Assembly: GCF_000429905.1 (NCBI RefSeq)
Contig: NZ_KE386982.1
Location: 208,551 to 272,550 of the forward strand
DNA length: 64,000 nt
DNA from: Desulfatibacillum aliphaticivorans DSM 15576
GTDB taxonomy: Bacteria; Desulfobacterota; Desulfobacteria; Desulfobacterales; Desulfatibacillaceae
Reading direction: 5' to 3'
Position 1 is the stretch's first letter, and every line of letters begins with the position of its first letter. The notes under the pieces were generated by a model. It was not told the DNA's origin, searched no databases, and saw only the letters and a program-made list of their open reading frames with translations. The position numbers and the translations under genes were made by a program. Positions 1 through 8,494 of the stretch are shown piece by piece.

Positions 1-248
1 TCCGTCGCCGTCCAGGCGGAGGAGTCCAGGGTGTATTTTTTGTCCACTCCCAGCACGGCTTTGGGCTGGGCGCCCGACCCCTTGGTGTAATACTTGTAAT
101 CGGGGTTGACTTTGAATTCCTTGAAACTTTGCGTCACGGCGTCGCTGGGCCTGATGCTTCCGTAAGTGGAATTGGCGGCGCAGGAAGCCGTCAGGCAAAG
201 CATAGCCGCCAAAGCCGCCGCCCAAAGCACACGATTCAGTTGGTTCAT
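1..248 (-). CDS. Putative lipoprotein, N-terminal part only (cut by window start)
   Basis: The first 82 codons or so of a gene running off the left edge. The N-terminus is a typical lipoprotein signal: MNQLNR, an Ala/Leu-rich stretch, and a lipobox ending T-A-S-C, so the mature protein probably starts at Cys about 23 and is lipid-anchored. The visible mature part (NSTYGSIRPSDAVTQSFK onward) matches no family I can name. A strong Shine-Dalgarno (GAGGAGGGG) lies just upstream. The start ATG overlaps the stop of the CoA-transferase gene as ATGA, so the two are probably translationally coupled. Function unknown. Confidence 0.75.
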   Translation of the reverse strand, partial: MNQLNRVLWAAALAAMLCLTASCAANSTYGSIRPSDAVTQSFKEFKVNPDYKYYTKGSGAQPKAVLGVDKKYTLDSSAWTAT

Positions 249-2158
249 TTTTTCCCCTCCTCGGAAGCCTCCGCCTTTTCTTCCGCCTGGGCGAAGGGCA
301 TTTCCAGAGTAATTTCACCGCCGTCAAAACAGGATTTAAGATTGGGATAGCGTTTTTCAAAAACCCGGAGCATGGGGATGTTGTCCCGAATGACCGTGGC
401 CACAAATCCCTTGTATCCGTTTTCCCGGGCGATGCGTTCCAGCACTTCTATGATGTAGGATGCGATTCCCTGCTTCTGGTAGGACTCGCTGGTGACAAAA
501 GCCACTTCCGCGAAACCGTTTTCCGATTCCGCATAAGAGCCGATGGCGATAATCTCCTTGTATCCGCCTTTGGGTCCCAGGCCGATAATGGACATGTTTT
601 TGCGATAGTCCACAGCGGCCCATTGCTTTTGAACCACCTCGTGGGAGAAAGTCTTTTTGTTATGGAAGAAGCGGTAATAGATGGTTTCTTCCTTCAGGGA
701 ATAGAAAAAGTTCCGGTAGTCGATTTCGTCCGAAGGCAATAATGGCCTGAATTCCACCACCTTTCCGTTGGGCAGCAGGCGGCTGGACTTGTATTGCTCC
801 AGAAACAGGAGGTCGTCCTCCGGCGGAGGAAGCTGGTCGGCGAAGATGTAACGCCGCTCCTTGGCCATTTCAATAAGCTCCTTGCGGAACTTGGGGTGGG
901 CGATCTGGGCCAGTTCCATGACCCTCTGGTAAATGCTTTGCCCCTGGAGTTCTGCAATGCCGTATTCGGTCACCACAAAATTGACGTCGCCGCGGGTGGT
1001 GGCCACGCCGGCGCCCTCGGAAAGCTGAGGCACAATCCTGGAAACCTTGCCGCCCTTGGCCGTGGAGGGCAGGGCTACAATGGAAAATCCGCCGTTGGAC
1101 ATGGCGCTGCCCCTGAGGAAATCAACCTGGTCGCCGATGCCGCTGTAAAATATCCGGCCGGCCGAGTCGCTGCAGACCTGGCCCGTGAGGTCCACTTCCA
1201 GGGCCGAGGAAATGGATACCAGGTTGTCGTTCCGGGCGATGACCACGGGATCGTTTACGAACTCCGAGCCCCGGAAGTAAAATAAAGGATTGTTGTCCAC
1301 CTGGCGATAGAGCTTTTCCGACCCCATGCACAGGGAGGCCACGATTTTATCGGGCAGATAATTTTTTTTGCGGTTGGTGATGGCGCCTTGCTCGATCAAG
1401 GGCAGAAAAGCGTCCGTGATGACCTGGGTGTGAATGCCCAGATCCTTTTTGTCTTTCAAATGGCTTAAAATGGCGTTGGGAAGGCGGCCGAAGCCTATCT
1501 GCAGCGTGGCGCCGTCCTCCACAAGCTGGGAAACGTACATGCCGATGCGGCGCGCCACTTCCGAATCCTTGATGTTGGCGCCCCAGTTGACCAGGGGTTC
1601 ATCCTGCAGGACCATGTAGTCGATGTCGTTGACATGAATGAAGCAGTCTCCCCAGGTGCGCGGCATTTGGTGGTTTATCTGGGCGATGACCATGTGGGCG
1701 TTTTTCGCCCCGGACCTGGTGACGTCCACGGAAACCCCCAGGCTGCAATACCCGTATCTGTCCGGGGGGGAAACCTGGATAAGAGCCACGTCAATGCCCA
1801 GCCGCTGGCTTTCGAACAAGCGGGGAATCTGGGACAAATAGGCGGGCACATAGTCGATTTTGCCTTCATACGTGGCTTTTCGCATGCTTTCGCTCACGAA
1901 AAAGGCTTTGACGGAAAAGCGCCTTAGGAAACTGGGGTCGTCCACATACAGGGACAAGGTCAGGGACAGCATTTGGTGAATGCTCACGTCCTGTATGGAG
2001 GGATCGGCCACCATGGCGTGGATGAGCGCCTGGGGCTCTCCGCAGCCCGTGCCGATAAAAACACGGCTTCCCCGTTTGATATGACTGACGGCTTCGGCCG
2101 GCGAAACCACCTTTCTTTGGTAGTTTTGCTCGGTCAGCCATTTGAAGTGATCCATCAT
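245..2158 (-). CDS. Acetyl-CoA hydrolase/transferase fused to a C-terminal GNAT domain
   Basis: A 637-aa fusion. Residues about 10-450 are an acetyl-CoA hydrolase/4-hydroxybutyrate CoA-transferase-type enzyme: a glycine-rich GTGCGEPQALI near the N-terminus, the GFGRLPNAIL and ITDAFLPLIEQGAI segments, and the C-terminal GDVNFVVTEYGIAELQG block. Residues about 470-620 form a GNAT acyltransferase with an acetyl-CoA loop of the QKQGIA type. CoA-transferases move CoA between acyl-CoAs and free acids; the GNAT half could acylate a protein or small molecule. I start at ATG 2158 (ATG-ATG after GGAGG) rather than at a possible start 26 codons upstream, because of the RBS. The acyl-CoA synthetase gene lies 113 nt upstream, which suits fatty- or organic-acid activation. 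The substrate cannot be read from sequence. Confidence 0.85.
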   Translation of the reverse strand: MMDHFKWLTEQNYQRKVVSPAEAVSHIKRGSRVFIGTGCGEPQALIHAMVADPSIQDVSIHQMLSLTLSLYVDDPSFLRRFSVKAFFVSESMRKATYEGKIDYVPAYLSQIPRLFESQRLGIDVALIQVSPPDRYGYCSLGVSVDVTRSGAKNAHMVIAQINHQMPRTWGDCFIHVNDIDYMVLQDEPLVNWGANIKDSEVARRIGMYVSQLVEDGATLQIGFGRLPNAILSHLKDKKDLGIHTQVITDAFLPLIEQGAITNRKKNYLPDKIVASLCMGSEKLYRQVDNNPLFYFRGSEFVNDPVVIARNDNLVSISSALEVDLTGQVCSDSAGRIFYSGIGDQVDFLRGSAMSNGGFSIVALPSTAKGGKVSRIVPQLSEGAGVATTRGDVNFVVTEYGIAELQGQSIYQRVMELAQIAHPKFRKELIEMAKERRYIFADQLPPPEDDLLFLEQYKSSRLLPNGKVVEFRPLLPSDEIDYRNFFYSLKEETIYYRFFHNKKTFSHEVVQKQWAAVDYRKNMSIIGLGPKGGYKEIIAIGSYAESENGFAEVAFVTSESYQKQGIASYIIEVLERIARENGYKGFVATVIRDNIPMLRVFEKRYPNLKSCFDGGEITLEMPFAQAEEKAEASEEGKK

Positions 2159-2271
2159 GGTTTTTTGCCTCCACACGTTTAATAACGCAGCCCGCCCCTT
2201 ATTTTCTCCAGTATGCAAGGCCGGTTTGTCCGGCAAAAAAGGCTCGTTGGAAAAACACGGCTATGGCCTCA

Positions 2272-3846
2272 TCATACCCGGAAACTTTTTTCAATGCCAG
2301 CATATTGTTTTCTGAGCTTGGGCTTTTCTATCTTGCCCGTGGGGTTGCGCGGCACGTCTCCGAAAAAGAATCTCCTGGGTCGTTTGTACCTGGGCAGTTC
2401 CTGACAATATTCGGCCAGTTGCTCTTTGGTCAACTCCCTGCCCGGCTTTAATTTGACGACAGCGGCGGGCAGCTCGCCCAGACGCAGGCTGGGAACCCCG
2501 ATGACGGCGGCGTCCGCCACGTCAGGGTGGGCCTGGAGAAAATCTTCGATTTCCACGGGATAGATGTTCTCGCCCCCGGTGATGATCACATCCTTTTTTC
2601 GGTCCACAAGCCAGATGAACCCGTCTTCGTCCACTTTGGCCACGTCGCCCGTGGCCAGCCAGCCGTTGATGAGGGTTTCTTGGGTGGCCTGGGCGTTCTT
2701 GTAATACTCCTGCATCATTCCGGGGCCGCGCACCATGAGTTCGCCCGGGCTTCCCTGGGGAACCGGGTTCCTTTCCGCGTCCACGATGGCATACTCCCAG
2801 TCAAAACCCGGCTTGCCGATGGAGCCCACCTTATGGAGATTACCCAGGCCAAGATGCACGCAGCCGGGCCCGGTGGACTCGGTAAGGCCGTAATTGGTGT
2901 CGTATTGATGATGGGGGAACACGTTGAGCCATTCCTTGATCAAGCTGGGGGGCACGGGCTGAGCGCCGATGTGCATAAGCCGCCACTGGTCAAGCTCATA
3001 GTTTTTCAGCTTCACCTCGCCGGACTCGATGGCGAACAAGATGTCCAAGGCCCAGGGAACCAGCAGCCAGACAATGGTGACCTTTTCTTCGGAAACCGCC
3101 TCCAGGATCCATTCGCTGGTCACGCCTTTGAGTATCACCGCCTTGGCGCCCACTATAAAGTTGCCGAACCAGTGCATCTTGGCGCCCGTATGGTACAAGG
3201 GCGGGATGCACAAGAAATTGTCTTCGTGGGTCTGGTTGTGGTGGCGGTTTTCCAGGTAGCAGGCGAATTCCAGGTTGCGATGGTTCAAAAGGGTCGCCTT
3301 GGGCGTGCCTGTTGTGCCGGACGTGAAATAGATGGCTGCGTCATCCCGCAGGAAAAGGTCCACCTTGGGGGCGCGCGCCTGGGCTTTTTCCACAAAAAGG
3401 GAGGCGTGGATCGCAAAGTCCGGGCAGGCCTCTTTGGGGCCGTAAAAAATGTAGGTCCCAACCGTCTTGTCCAGGCTTCCCTTGATTTTTGCGATGCGCT
3501 CCACAAACTCAGGGCCGAAGATGAACACCTTGGCCTCGGCGATGTCGCAGCATAAGGCGATGTCCTCGCCGGTGAACCTGAAGTTCAAAGGAACGGCCAC
3601 GGCGCCGGACGAAAGAATGCCGAAATAGACAGGCAGCCATTCCAGACAATTGGTCATGAGCTGGACGACCTTGTCCCCTTTGGAAACGCCGGCCATGGCT
3701 AAGGCGCACGCCAGGGTGTCGGCGTCCTCCTTAAAATGATTCCATGTGATTTCCCGGCGGCTCCGTTTTTCCGGCTCCCTTTCCACCAGAGCCGTTTCTT
3801 TCCCGTACATTCGGGCGTTTCTGGCGAGTATTTCAGTTATGATCAC
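2272..3846 (-). CDS. AMP-forming acyl-CoA synthetase (fatty acid-CoA ligase family)
   Basis: A 524-aa member of the ANL adenylate-forming superfamily: it activates a carboxylic acid to the acyl-AMP and then to the acyl-CoA. The P-loop-like motif YFTSGTTGTPKATLLNH lies near residue 170. A5-type NYGLTESTG, the A8 region GWLATGDVAKVDEDGFIWLVDRKKD (shown here in part as GDVAKVDEDGF) and the C-terminal catalytic Lys context NPTGKIEKPKL are all present, so the enzyme looks intact. The start is GTG with AAGGA 9 nt upstream. It sits 88 nt downstream of the YitT gene and 113 nt upstream of the CoA-transferase fusion, probably in one transcription unit. Chain length is not predictable; the size suits medium- to long-chain acids. 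Confidence 0.88.
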   Translation of the reverse strand: MIITEILARNARMYGKETALVEREPEKRSRREITWNHFKEDADTLACALAMAGVSKGDKVVQLMTNCLEWLPVYFGILSSGAVAVPLNFRFTGEDIALCCDIAEAKVFIFGPEFVERIAKIKGSLDKTVGTYIFYGPKEACPDFAIHASLFVEKAQARAPKVDLFLRDDAAIYFTSGTTGTPKATLLNHRNLEFACYLENRHHNQTHEDNFLCIPPLYHTGAKMHWFGNFIVGAKAVILKGVTSEWILEAVSEEKVTIVWLLVPWALDILFAIESGEVKLKNYELDQWRLMHIGAQPVPPSLIKEWLNVFPHHQYDTNYGLTESTGPGCVHLGLGNLHKVGSIGKPGFDWEYAIVDAERNPVPQGSPGELMVRGPGMMQEYYKNAQATQETLINGWLATGDVAKVDEDGFIWLVDRKKDVIITGGENIYPVEIEDFLQAHPDVADAAVIGVPSLRLGELPAAVVKLKPGRELTKEQLAEYCQELPRYKRPRRFFFGDVPRNPTGKIEKPKLRKQYAGIEKSFRV

Positions 3847-3934
3847 AACGATATTCCTTTCATGAATGGCGCAAAAAGCGCCGTGTTGTTGGTTAGATAC
3901 ATGGAAAGGAGCATGGGGTCAAGTATGACGAATC

Positions 3935-4819
3935 TCAGTAGATTTTTCGCTTGGAAAAGCCGGAGCCCAAAACGTTGAAGGTGTTTTCCACAATAAAAAT
4001 GGCGTCGGGGTCCGCACAAAAGACGATTTCCTCCAGCCTTTTCAGCCTCACATTGTTGGTGATGGTCATCAGGATGTCTTTTTCCTGCCCGGTGTAGGCG
4101 CCCTTGCCTTTCAGATAGGTGGCCCCAATGCCGAGGCTCATGACGGTTTCGGCGATTTGCGGGTTTTGCTCCGAAATAATGAAAACCAGCTTTCTCTGGT
4201 TGAAGAGGGAAAGCACATAGTCCAGAACCACGGACGTCACAAAGACGACGATGAGGCTGGCGATGACCTGGTCGATGTCCAGAAATATGGAGGCCGCGCT
4301 GAACAGCACCAGGTTGAATGCAAAATAAAACTTGCCGATGCCCAGGTTGAATTTTTGGTTCAGAATGACGGCCATGATGTCCAGTCCGCCGTTGGAGCCA
4401 AGGCTGCGCAGCACCAATCCGCATCCTGCGCCGTTAATGCCTCCGCAGGCAATGGCCGCATAAATCTGCTGCTTGATATGAAAATCCCAGGGCATATACT
4501 CAAAAGCCAGGGTGGCGACCACAACCGCGTATATCGTATAAAATATGAACCTGCGGCTGACGTACAGCCAGCCAAGAATGAACAAGGGGATGTTCAACAA
4601 GAAGTATCCGTAGCCGGGGGATAGCAGGCCCGTTGCGTAATCGAACAAAAGGGCTGTGCCGAAAATGCCCCCGGAGACGAAATTGTGCGGCACGGCAATG
4701 GCCTTCAATCCCATGGCCACCACCAGACTGCCTACGGTAATCAGCAGGACGTTCCAGGCCCATGCATACGCGCCTCCGCCATCCTGCGTCGCGCACTCCA
4801 ACTGCTGCTTTATTGTCAT
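3935..4819 (-). CDS. YitT family membrane protein (DUF161 + DUF2179)
   Basis: A 294-aa integral membrane protein. Five or six hydrophobic segments fill roughly residues 20-200 (for example WNVLLITVGSLVVAMGL and YGYFLLNIPLFILGWLYV), with the family signature AVPHNFVSGGIFG near residue 45 and GSNGGLDIMAVIL near residue 140. The C-terminal about 85 residues are the soluble DUF2179 domain (IISEQNPQIAETVM to ADPDAIFIVENTF). Family function is not established; transport has been proposed. It follows the deaminase gene by 20 nt and has its own SD (CCGGAG), so it is probably cotranscribed with the nucleoside-salvage genes. Confidence 0.88.
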   Translation of the reverse strand: MTIKQQLECATQDGGGAYAWAWNVLLITVGSLVVAMGLKAIAVPHNFVSGGIFGTALLFDYATGLLSPGYGYFLLNIPLFILGWLYVSRRFIFYTIYAVVVATLAFEYMPWDFHIKQQIYAAIACGGINGAGCGLVLRSLGSNGGLDIMAVILNQKFNLGIGKFYFAFNLVLFSAASIFLDIDQVIASLIVVFVTSVVLDYVLSLFNQRKLVFIISEQNPQIAETVMSLGIGATYLKGKGAYTGQEKDILMTITNNVRLKRLEEIVFCADPDAIFIVENTFNVLGSGFSKRKIY

Positions 4820-4839
4820 GACGCCAAACTCCGGATGTA

Positions 4840-6141
4840 TCAGGCGATAGTTTTGGCCAGCTCACGAACGTGGGCCATGGCTTGTTTTATATCAATGGTC
4901 AGGACCCTGCGGTCCTCCATAACCAGTTTTCCATGGATGATGGAATGGCGCACGTCGCCTCCTCTTGCTGAATACACGACATGGGACATGGGATTGTACA
5001 TGGGCACGAGATGGGGCCGGTTGACGTCAAGAATAATGATGTCCGCCAGCTTTCCTTGTTCCATGACTCCGCACAGTCCGTCCATCCCTAAAGCGGAAGC
5101 GCCGTTTTTTGTGGCCATTGTCAAAACCGTCTTTGCGTCCATGACCGTCGGATCCAAGGCCGCCGCCTTGTGGATTTTCGCCGCTGCATCCATTTCCGCC
5201 ATCATGTCCAGATTGTTGTTGCTGGCGCATCCGTCCGTGCCCAGGGAAACGCATACTCCCGCTTCCAGGAGGGCCGGAACCGGCGCAATGCCGGAAGCCA
5301 GCTTCATATTGCTTTCCGGGTTGTGCACCGCCTTCACCTTATTGTCCGCCAGCAGGCTGATATCGTTGTCGGTCAGAACCACGCAGTGGTCGGCCATAAG
5401 CCTGGGGCATAAAAAACCGATCTTGGCCAGATGCTCCATGGGCGTGCATCCGTATTTCTCCTTTATCTGTGCAACCTCATTTTCCGATTCGGATGCGTGA
5501 ATCACCAAAGGCGCGTTCCATTCCTCGGCAATTTCCCGGGCCTTCTTTAATAAATCCGGAGCGCAAAGATAAGGGGAATGAGGCTCCACCGCAATGCGGA
5601 CCCGGTCGTGCCCCTTGTATTCCTCCAACAAGTCCCGGGTGTAGGCGAATCCGTTTTCCAGAGGGCCGTAATTGGGGGAGGGGAAGTCGTACAACACTTC
5701 GCCCACAACAGCCCGCATTCCCGAGTCATGGGCGGCCTTTGCCACGGCGCCCTCAAACAGGTACATGTCGCAAAAGCTGGTGGTCCCGGATAGAATCATT
5801 TCGGCGCAGGCCAGTAAAGCGCCTTTGTAAACCATGTCTTCGGTCAGCTTGGCTTCCGCAGGAAAAATATGATCGTTCAGCCACGTCATGAGAGGCAGGT
5901 CGTCAGCAAGCCCCCTGAAGCAGGTCATGGAGGCGTGGGTATGGGCGTTGATGAGGCCCGGCATAATGATTCCGCCTTCCGCATCCAGAACTTTTGCCGC
6001 TTGAATTTCGCCGGTTTGATCGTCAGGCCCGATCCAGGCGATGAGGGAGTCTTTGACGGCGACCGCGCCTTTATCCACAACGGCGCCATGGTCATTCATG
6101 GTCAGTACGATTCCATTTTTTATAAGAATATCCGCGTTCAT
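4840..6141 (-). CDS. mtaD: Amidohydrolase: S-adenosylhomocysteine / 5'-methylthioadenosine deaminase type
   Basis: A 433-aa TRZ/ATZ-type metal-dependent amidohydrolase. The N-terminal metal motif NAHTHASM, a central VIHASESENE, a DHCVVL histidine block and the late metal aspartate in LGTDGCASNNNLDM match the MTA/SAH deaminase family, which converts SAH to S-inosylhomocysteine or MTA to methylthioinosine. I chose ATG 6141 (MNADILIKNG) because AAGGA lies 9 nt upstream; a start 7 codons earlier has no better support. The purine nucleoside phosphorylase gene ends 35 nt upstream, which supports a purine-nucleoside salvage role. Guanine or other aromatic deaminases of the same family cannot be excluded without structure-based comparison. 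Confidence 0.85.
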   Translation of the reverse strand: MNADILIKNGIVLTMNDHGAVVDKGAVAVKDSLIAWIGPDDQTGEIQAAKVLDAEGGIIMPGLINAHTHASMTCFRGLADDLPLMTWLNDHIFPAEAKLTEDMVYKGALLACAEMILSGTTSFCDMYLFEGAVAKAAHDSGMRAVVGEVLYDFPSPNYGPLENGFAYTRDLLEEYKGHDRVRIAVEPHSPYLCAPDLLKKAREIAEEWNAPLVIHASESENEVAQIKEKYGCTPMEHLAKIGFLCPRLMADHCVVLTDNDISLLADNKVKAVHNPESNMKLASGIAPVPALLEAGVCVSLGTDGCASNNNLDMMAEMDAAAKIHKAAALDPTVMDAKTVLTMATKNGASALGMDGLCGVMEQGKLADIIILDVNRPHLVPMYNPMSHVVYSARGGDVRHSIIHGKLVMEDRRVLTIDIKQAMAHVRELAKTIA

Positions 6142-6176
6142 GGCACTTTTCCTTAAAGGCATATTTTTCGCATCTG

Positions 6177-6998
6177 TTAGAGATTTTGCAGGACCTGGTT
6201 GATTATCGCCCCCACCCGGGGGGAGGCGGCGTCCGCCACGGCTACGATTTCATCGATGGATGCCGGGGTGAGCATGCCGGGAACATTGACGTTGGTGATG
6301 ATGGCAAAGCCCAGGACTTTCATGCCTCCGTGCACTGCGGCGATTACCTCGTTGACGGTGGAAAGGCCCACGGCGTCCGCTCCGATGGCGCGTAAAAAGC
6401 GCATTTCCGCGGGAGTTTCCAAAGAGGGGCCCTTCAAACCCACGTAGACTCCTCGGCGCAACGGAATATCCAGCTTTTCCGAAGCGCTTTGCGCCTTTTG
6501 GATAAGCCCGTTATCATAAGCCTCAAACATTTCGGGAAAACGAACCCCCCAGGCGTCGACATTTTCGCCCACCAACGGGTTTTCCCCCGACAGATTGATG
6601 TGGTCCTCCACAATCATTATGTCTCCGGGAGTGAACTCCGGATTGAGGCCGCCCACCGCACTGGCGAAGATCAGGGTTTTCACCCCCAGTTCCTGCATGA
6701 CCCGGATGGGAAAGGTAATTTGCTTGGCGGAATATCCCTCATACAAATGGAAACGCCCCTGGAGGGCGACAAAGGCATGGTCCCCTGCGGTCCCGCATAA
6801 AAGGCGCCCCTCGTGGCTCTGGACCGTGGACACGGGAAAATTGGGAATGTCGGCGTAGTCCAGGCTTGTCTCCGCTTTCAGGGTTTGCACGCTGGCCCCA
6901 AGGCCCGTCCCGAAGATGAATCCTAAAGCCGGGGCGCGGCCGAAACGCTCCCGAATCCAGGCCGCCGCCTGTTCCGCTTGCTCTTTGTAAACCGTCAT
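6177..6998 (-). CDS. Purine nucleoside phosphorylase, trimeric type
   Basis: A 273-aa cytosolic enzyme of the low-molecular-mass (inosine/guanosine, PunA-like) PNP family that cleaves purine nucleosides with phosphate. Visible signatures are FIFGTGLGA (phosphate loop), FPVSTVQSHEGRL, QGRFHLYEGY, FASAVGGLNPEF, YVGLKGPSLETPAEMRFL and GADAVGLSTVNEVIAA. The serine, histidine and base-contact regions all seem present. It is the first gene of the minus-strand group and is followed after 35 nt by the MTA/SAH deaminase, so inosine-type products of that enzyme are plausible substrates. A methylthioadenosine/methylthioinosine phosphorylase is the main alternative. Confidence 0.9.
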   Translation of the reverse strand: MTVYKEQAEQAAAWIRERFGRAPALGFIFGTGLGASVQTLKAETSLDYADIPNFPVSTVQSHEGRLLCGTAGDHAFVALQGRFHLYEGYSAKQITFPIRVMQELGVKTLIFASAVGGLNPEFTPGDIMIVEDHINLSGENPLVGENVDAWGVRFPEMFEAYDNGLIQKAQSASEKLDIPLRRGVYVGLKGPSLETPAEMRFLRAIGADAVGLSTVNEVIAAVHGGMKVLGFAIITNVNVPGMLTPASIDEIVAVADAASPRVGAIINQVLQNL

Positions 6999-7218
6999 GC
7001 ATAAACCTCCGTTATGTGGTAAGGTCTCCCTCTGACGGGAAACAAAACACCATTACCCAAAACAGCCGGAAAATCAACAACGCATCCACTGTAAAAAGCA
7101 ATCCTTCAATAGGCCCTCGCACTCTTCTTGGCGGCGTCTCAGTCTGGTTGTGCATGCATTTTGCATAAATCATATCGCCCCCAAAGGGCCTAACTCAAAA
7201 GGCGGAAGGAGCGGGCTT

Positions 7219-8478
7219 GTGACCAGGTTTCAAAGATTTTTTACGCTTGTTGTCGTCATGCTTTTATTTCAACCGTTTGCGTGCAATCGGAAAAATGCTG
7301 TAGAGACTCCCTTGCGAATCGGCGTGCTTTTTCCCATGAGCGGCTCGTTGGAAGAGGCGGGGCTTCCCAATCTTCAGGCTATTCGCCTAGCCGTTGAAAA
7401 GATCAACTCCGGCGGCGGCGTCCGTTCCATGGGCGGGCGCCCTCTGGAGTTGGTTTACGGCGACACCCGGGGGCAAAGCCTGATAGCCGCCCGGGAGGCC
7501 GAACGCCTGATTACTGAAGAAGGGGTTTTGGCCATTATAGGAGCCTATCAAAGCAGCGCGGCCGATGCGGCGGCCAAGGTTTGCGAGAGGCTGGGCGCGC
7601 CCATAATTGTCAGCTCCGGCATGGCGGATATTATTACGGATCGAGGGTTCCATTACACCTTTAGGCTTATGGCGAAGGCGGAGCATTTCGGCCGGGATAT
7701 GGTGTCATTTCTCTTGGATTTTTCTTGCTTGATAAACCATCCCATAAACAAAGCGGCGCTATTGTATGAAAACACGGCTTATGGCACATCCTCCGCGTTG
7801 GCCTTGAAAAAACGCCTGATGAGCACGGAGCTGGAAATTGCCGGGGAAGTGAGCTACCGCGCCGCCGGGGCGGTGGATATGACACAAGAGGTCGGAAAGG
7901 CGCTGGACGCCAAACCGGACGCCATCCTGACGGCCATGTACGACCACGACAGCCTGTTGGCCGCTCGGGCCATGGAGGCGAGGGGGATGGACATTCCCCT
8001 TGTCAATATGGGGGCTACAATGATTTCCCGCCAATTTATCGAAGAGTTGGGGCCTGCCGTGGAAAAATATTTCGGCATGACGGATTACTCCAAGCTGGCC
8101 CCGTACGCCAAGGATATCAATCAGGAGTTTAAGGACCGATTCCACAAGGAACTGCCCGGAGAATGCGCATTGGCCTATCAAAGCGTTTGGGTCATTAAGG
8201 ACGCCCTGGAGCGAACCGGAACAGCGGATAAGAAGCAAATTCGGGACGCCCTGGCCGCGACTTATATGCTCCCCGGACCTGACATGATCTTATCAGTTCC
8301 GGCGCTCTTTTTTGAACCCAGCGGGCAGGTCGCCCACTCCGGCTCCTTTGTCGTGCAGGTGCAGGATGGCGAGACGGCGCCTGTCTGGCCGCCGGAATAT
8401 ACGCCGTTGGGAATACGGTGGAAAGGAAGTCGTCACTTTTTTACAAGCAACAAGGAGACGCCGGGCGGCGTTCACTAA
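7219..8478 (+). CDS. Solute-binding protein, branched-chain amino acid type (periplasmic, possible lipoprotein)
   Basis: A 419-aa type-I periplasmic binding protein (Peripla_BP_6/LivK-like). GTG 7219 is preferred because AAGGAG sits just upstream and translation from here begins directly with a signal peptide (VTRFQRFFTLVVVMLLF) ending in a cysteine at about residue 22; the PFAC lipobox is imperfect. The mature domain opens with RIGVLFPMSGSLEEAG and contains GDTRGQSL and EGVLAIIGAYQSS, typical of the ligand cleft in this family. It is followed after 16 nt by a clear paralogue and then by a sensor histidine kinase; no permease or ATPase is near. A receptor role for the kinase is therefore more likely than uptake, though this is inference. 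The ligand is unknown. Confidence 0.85.
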   Translation: MTRFQRFFTLVVVMLLFQPFACNRKNAVETPLRIGVLFPMSGSLEEAGLPNLQAIRLAVEKINSGGGVRSMGGRPLELVYGDTRGQSLIAAREAERLITEEGVLAIIGAYQSSAADAAAKVCERLGAPIIVSSGMADIITDRGFHYTFRLMAKAEHFGRDMVSFLLDFSCLINHPINKAALLYENTAYGTSSALALKKRLMSTELEIAGEVSYRAAGAVDMTQEVGKALDAKPDAILTAMYDHDSLLAARAMEARGMDIPLVNMGATMISRQFIEELGPAVEKYFGMTDYSKLAPYAKDINQEFKDRFHKELPGECALAYQSVWVIKDALERTGTADKKQIRDALAATYMLPGPDMILSVPALFFEPSGQVAHSGSFVVQVQDGETAPVWPPEYTPLGIRWKGSRHFFTSNKETPGGVH

Positions 8479-8494
8479 AGGAGTTTTGATTACT

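Noticed and set aside
3912..3932. ATGGGGTCAA followed by a TGACG, resembling the start of the 30-bp repeat
   Set aside because: Only 10 consecutive bases match; chance cannot be excluded.
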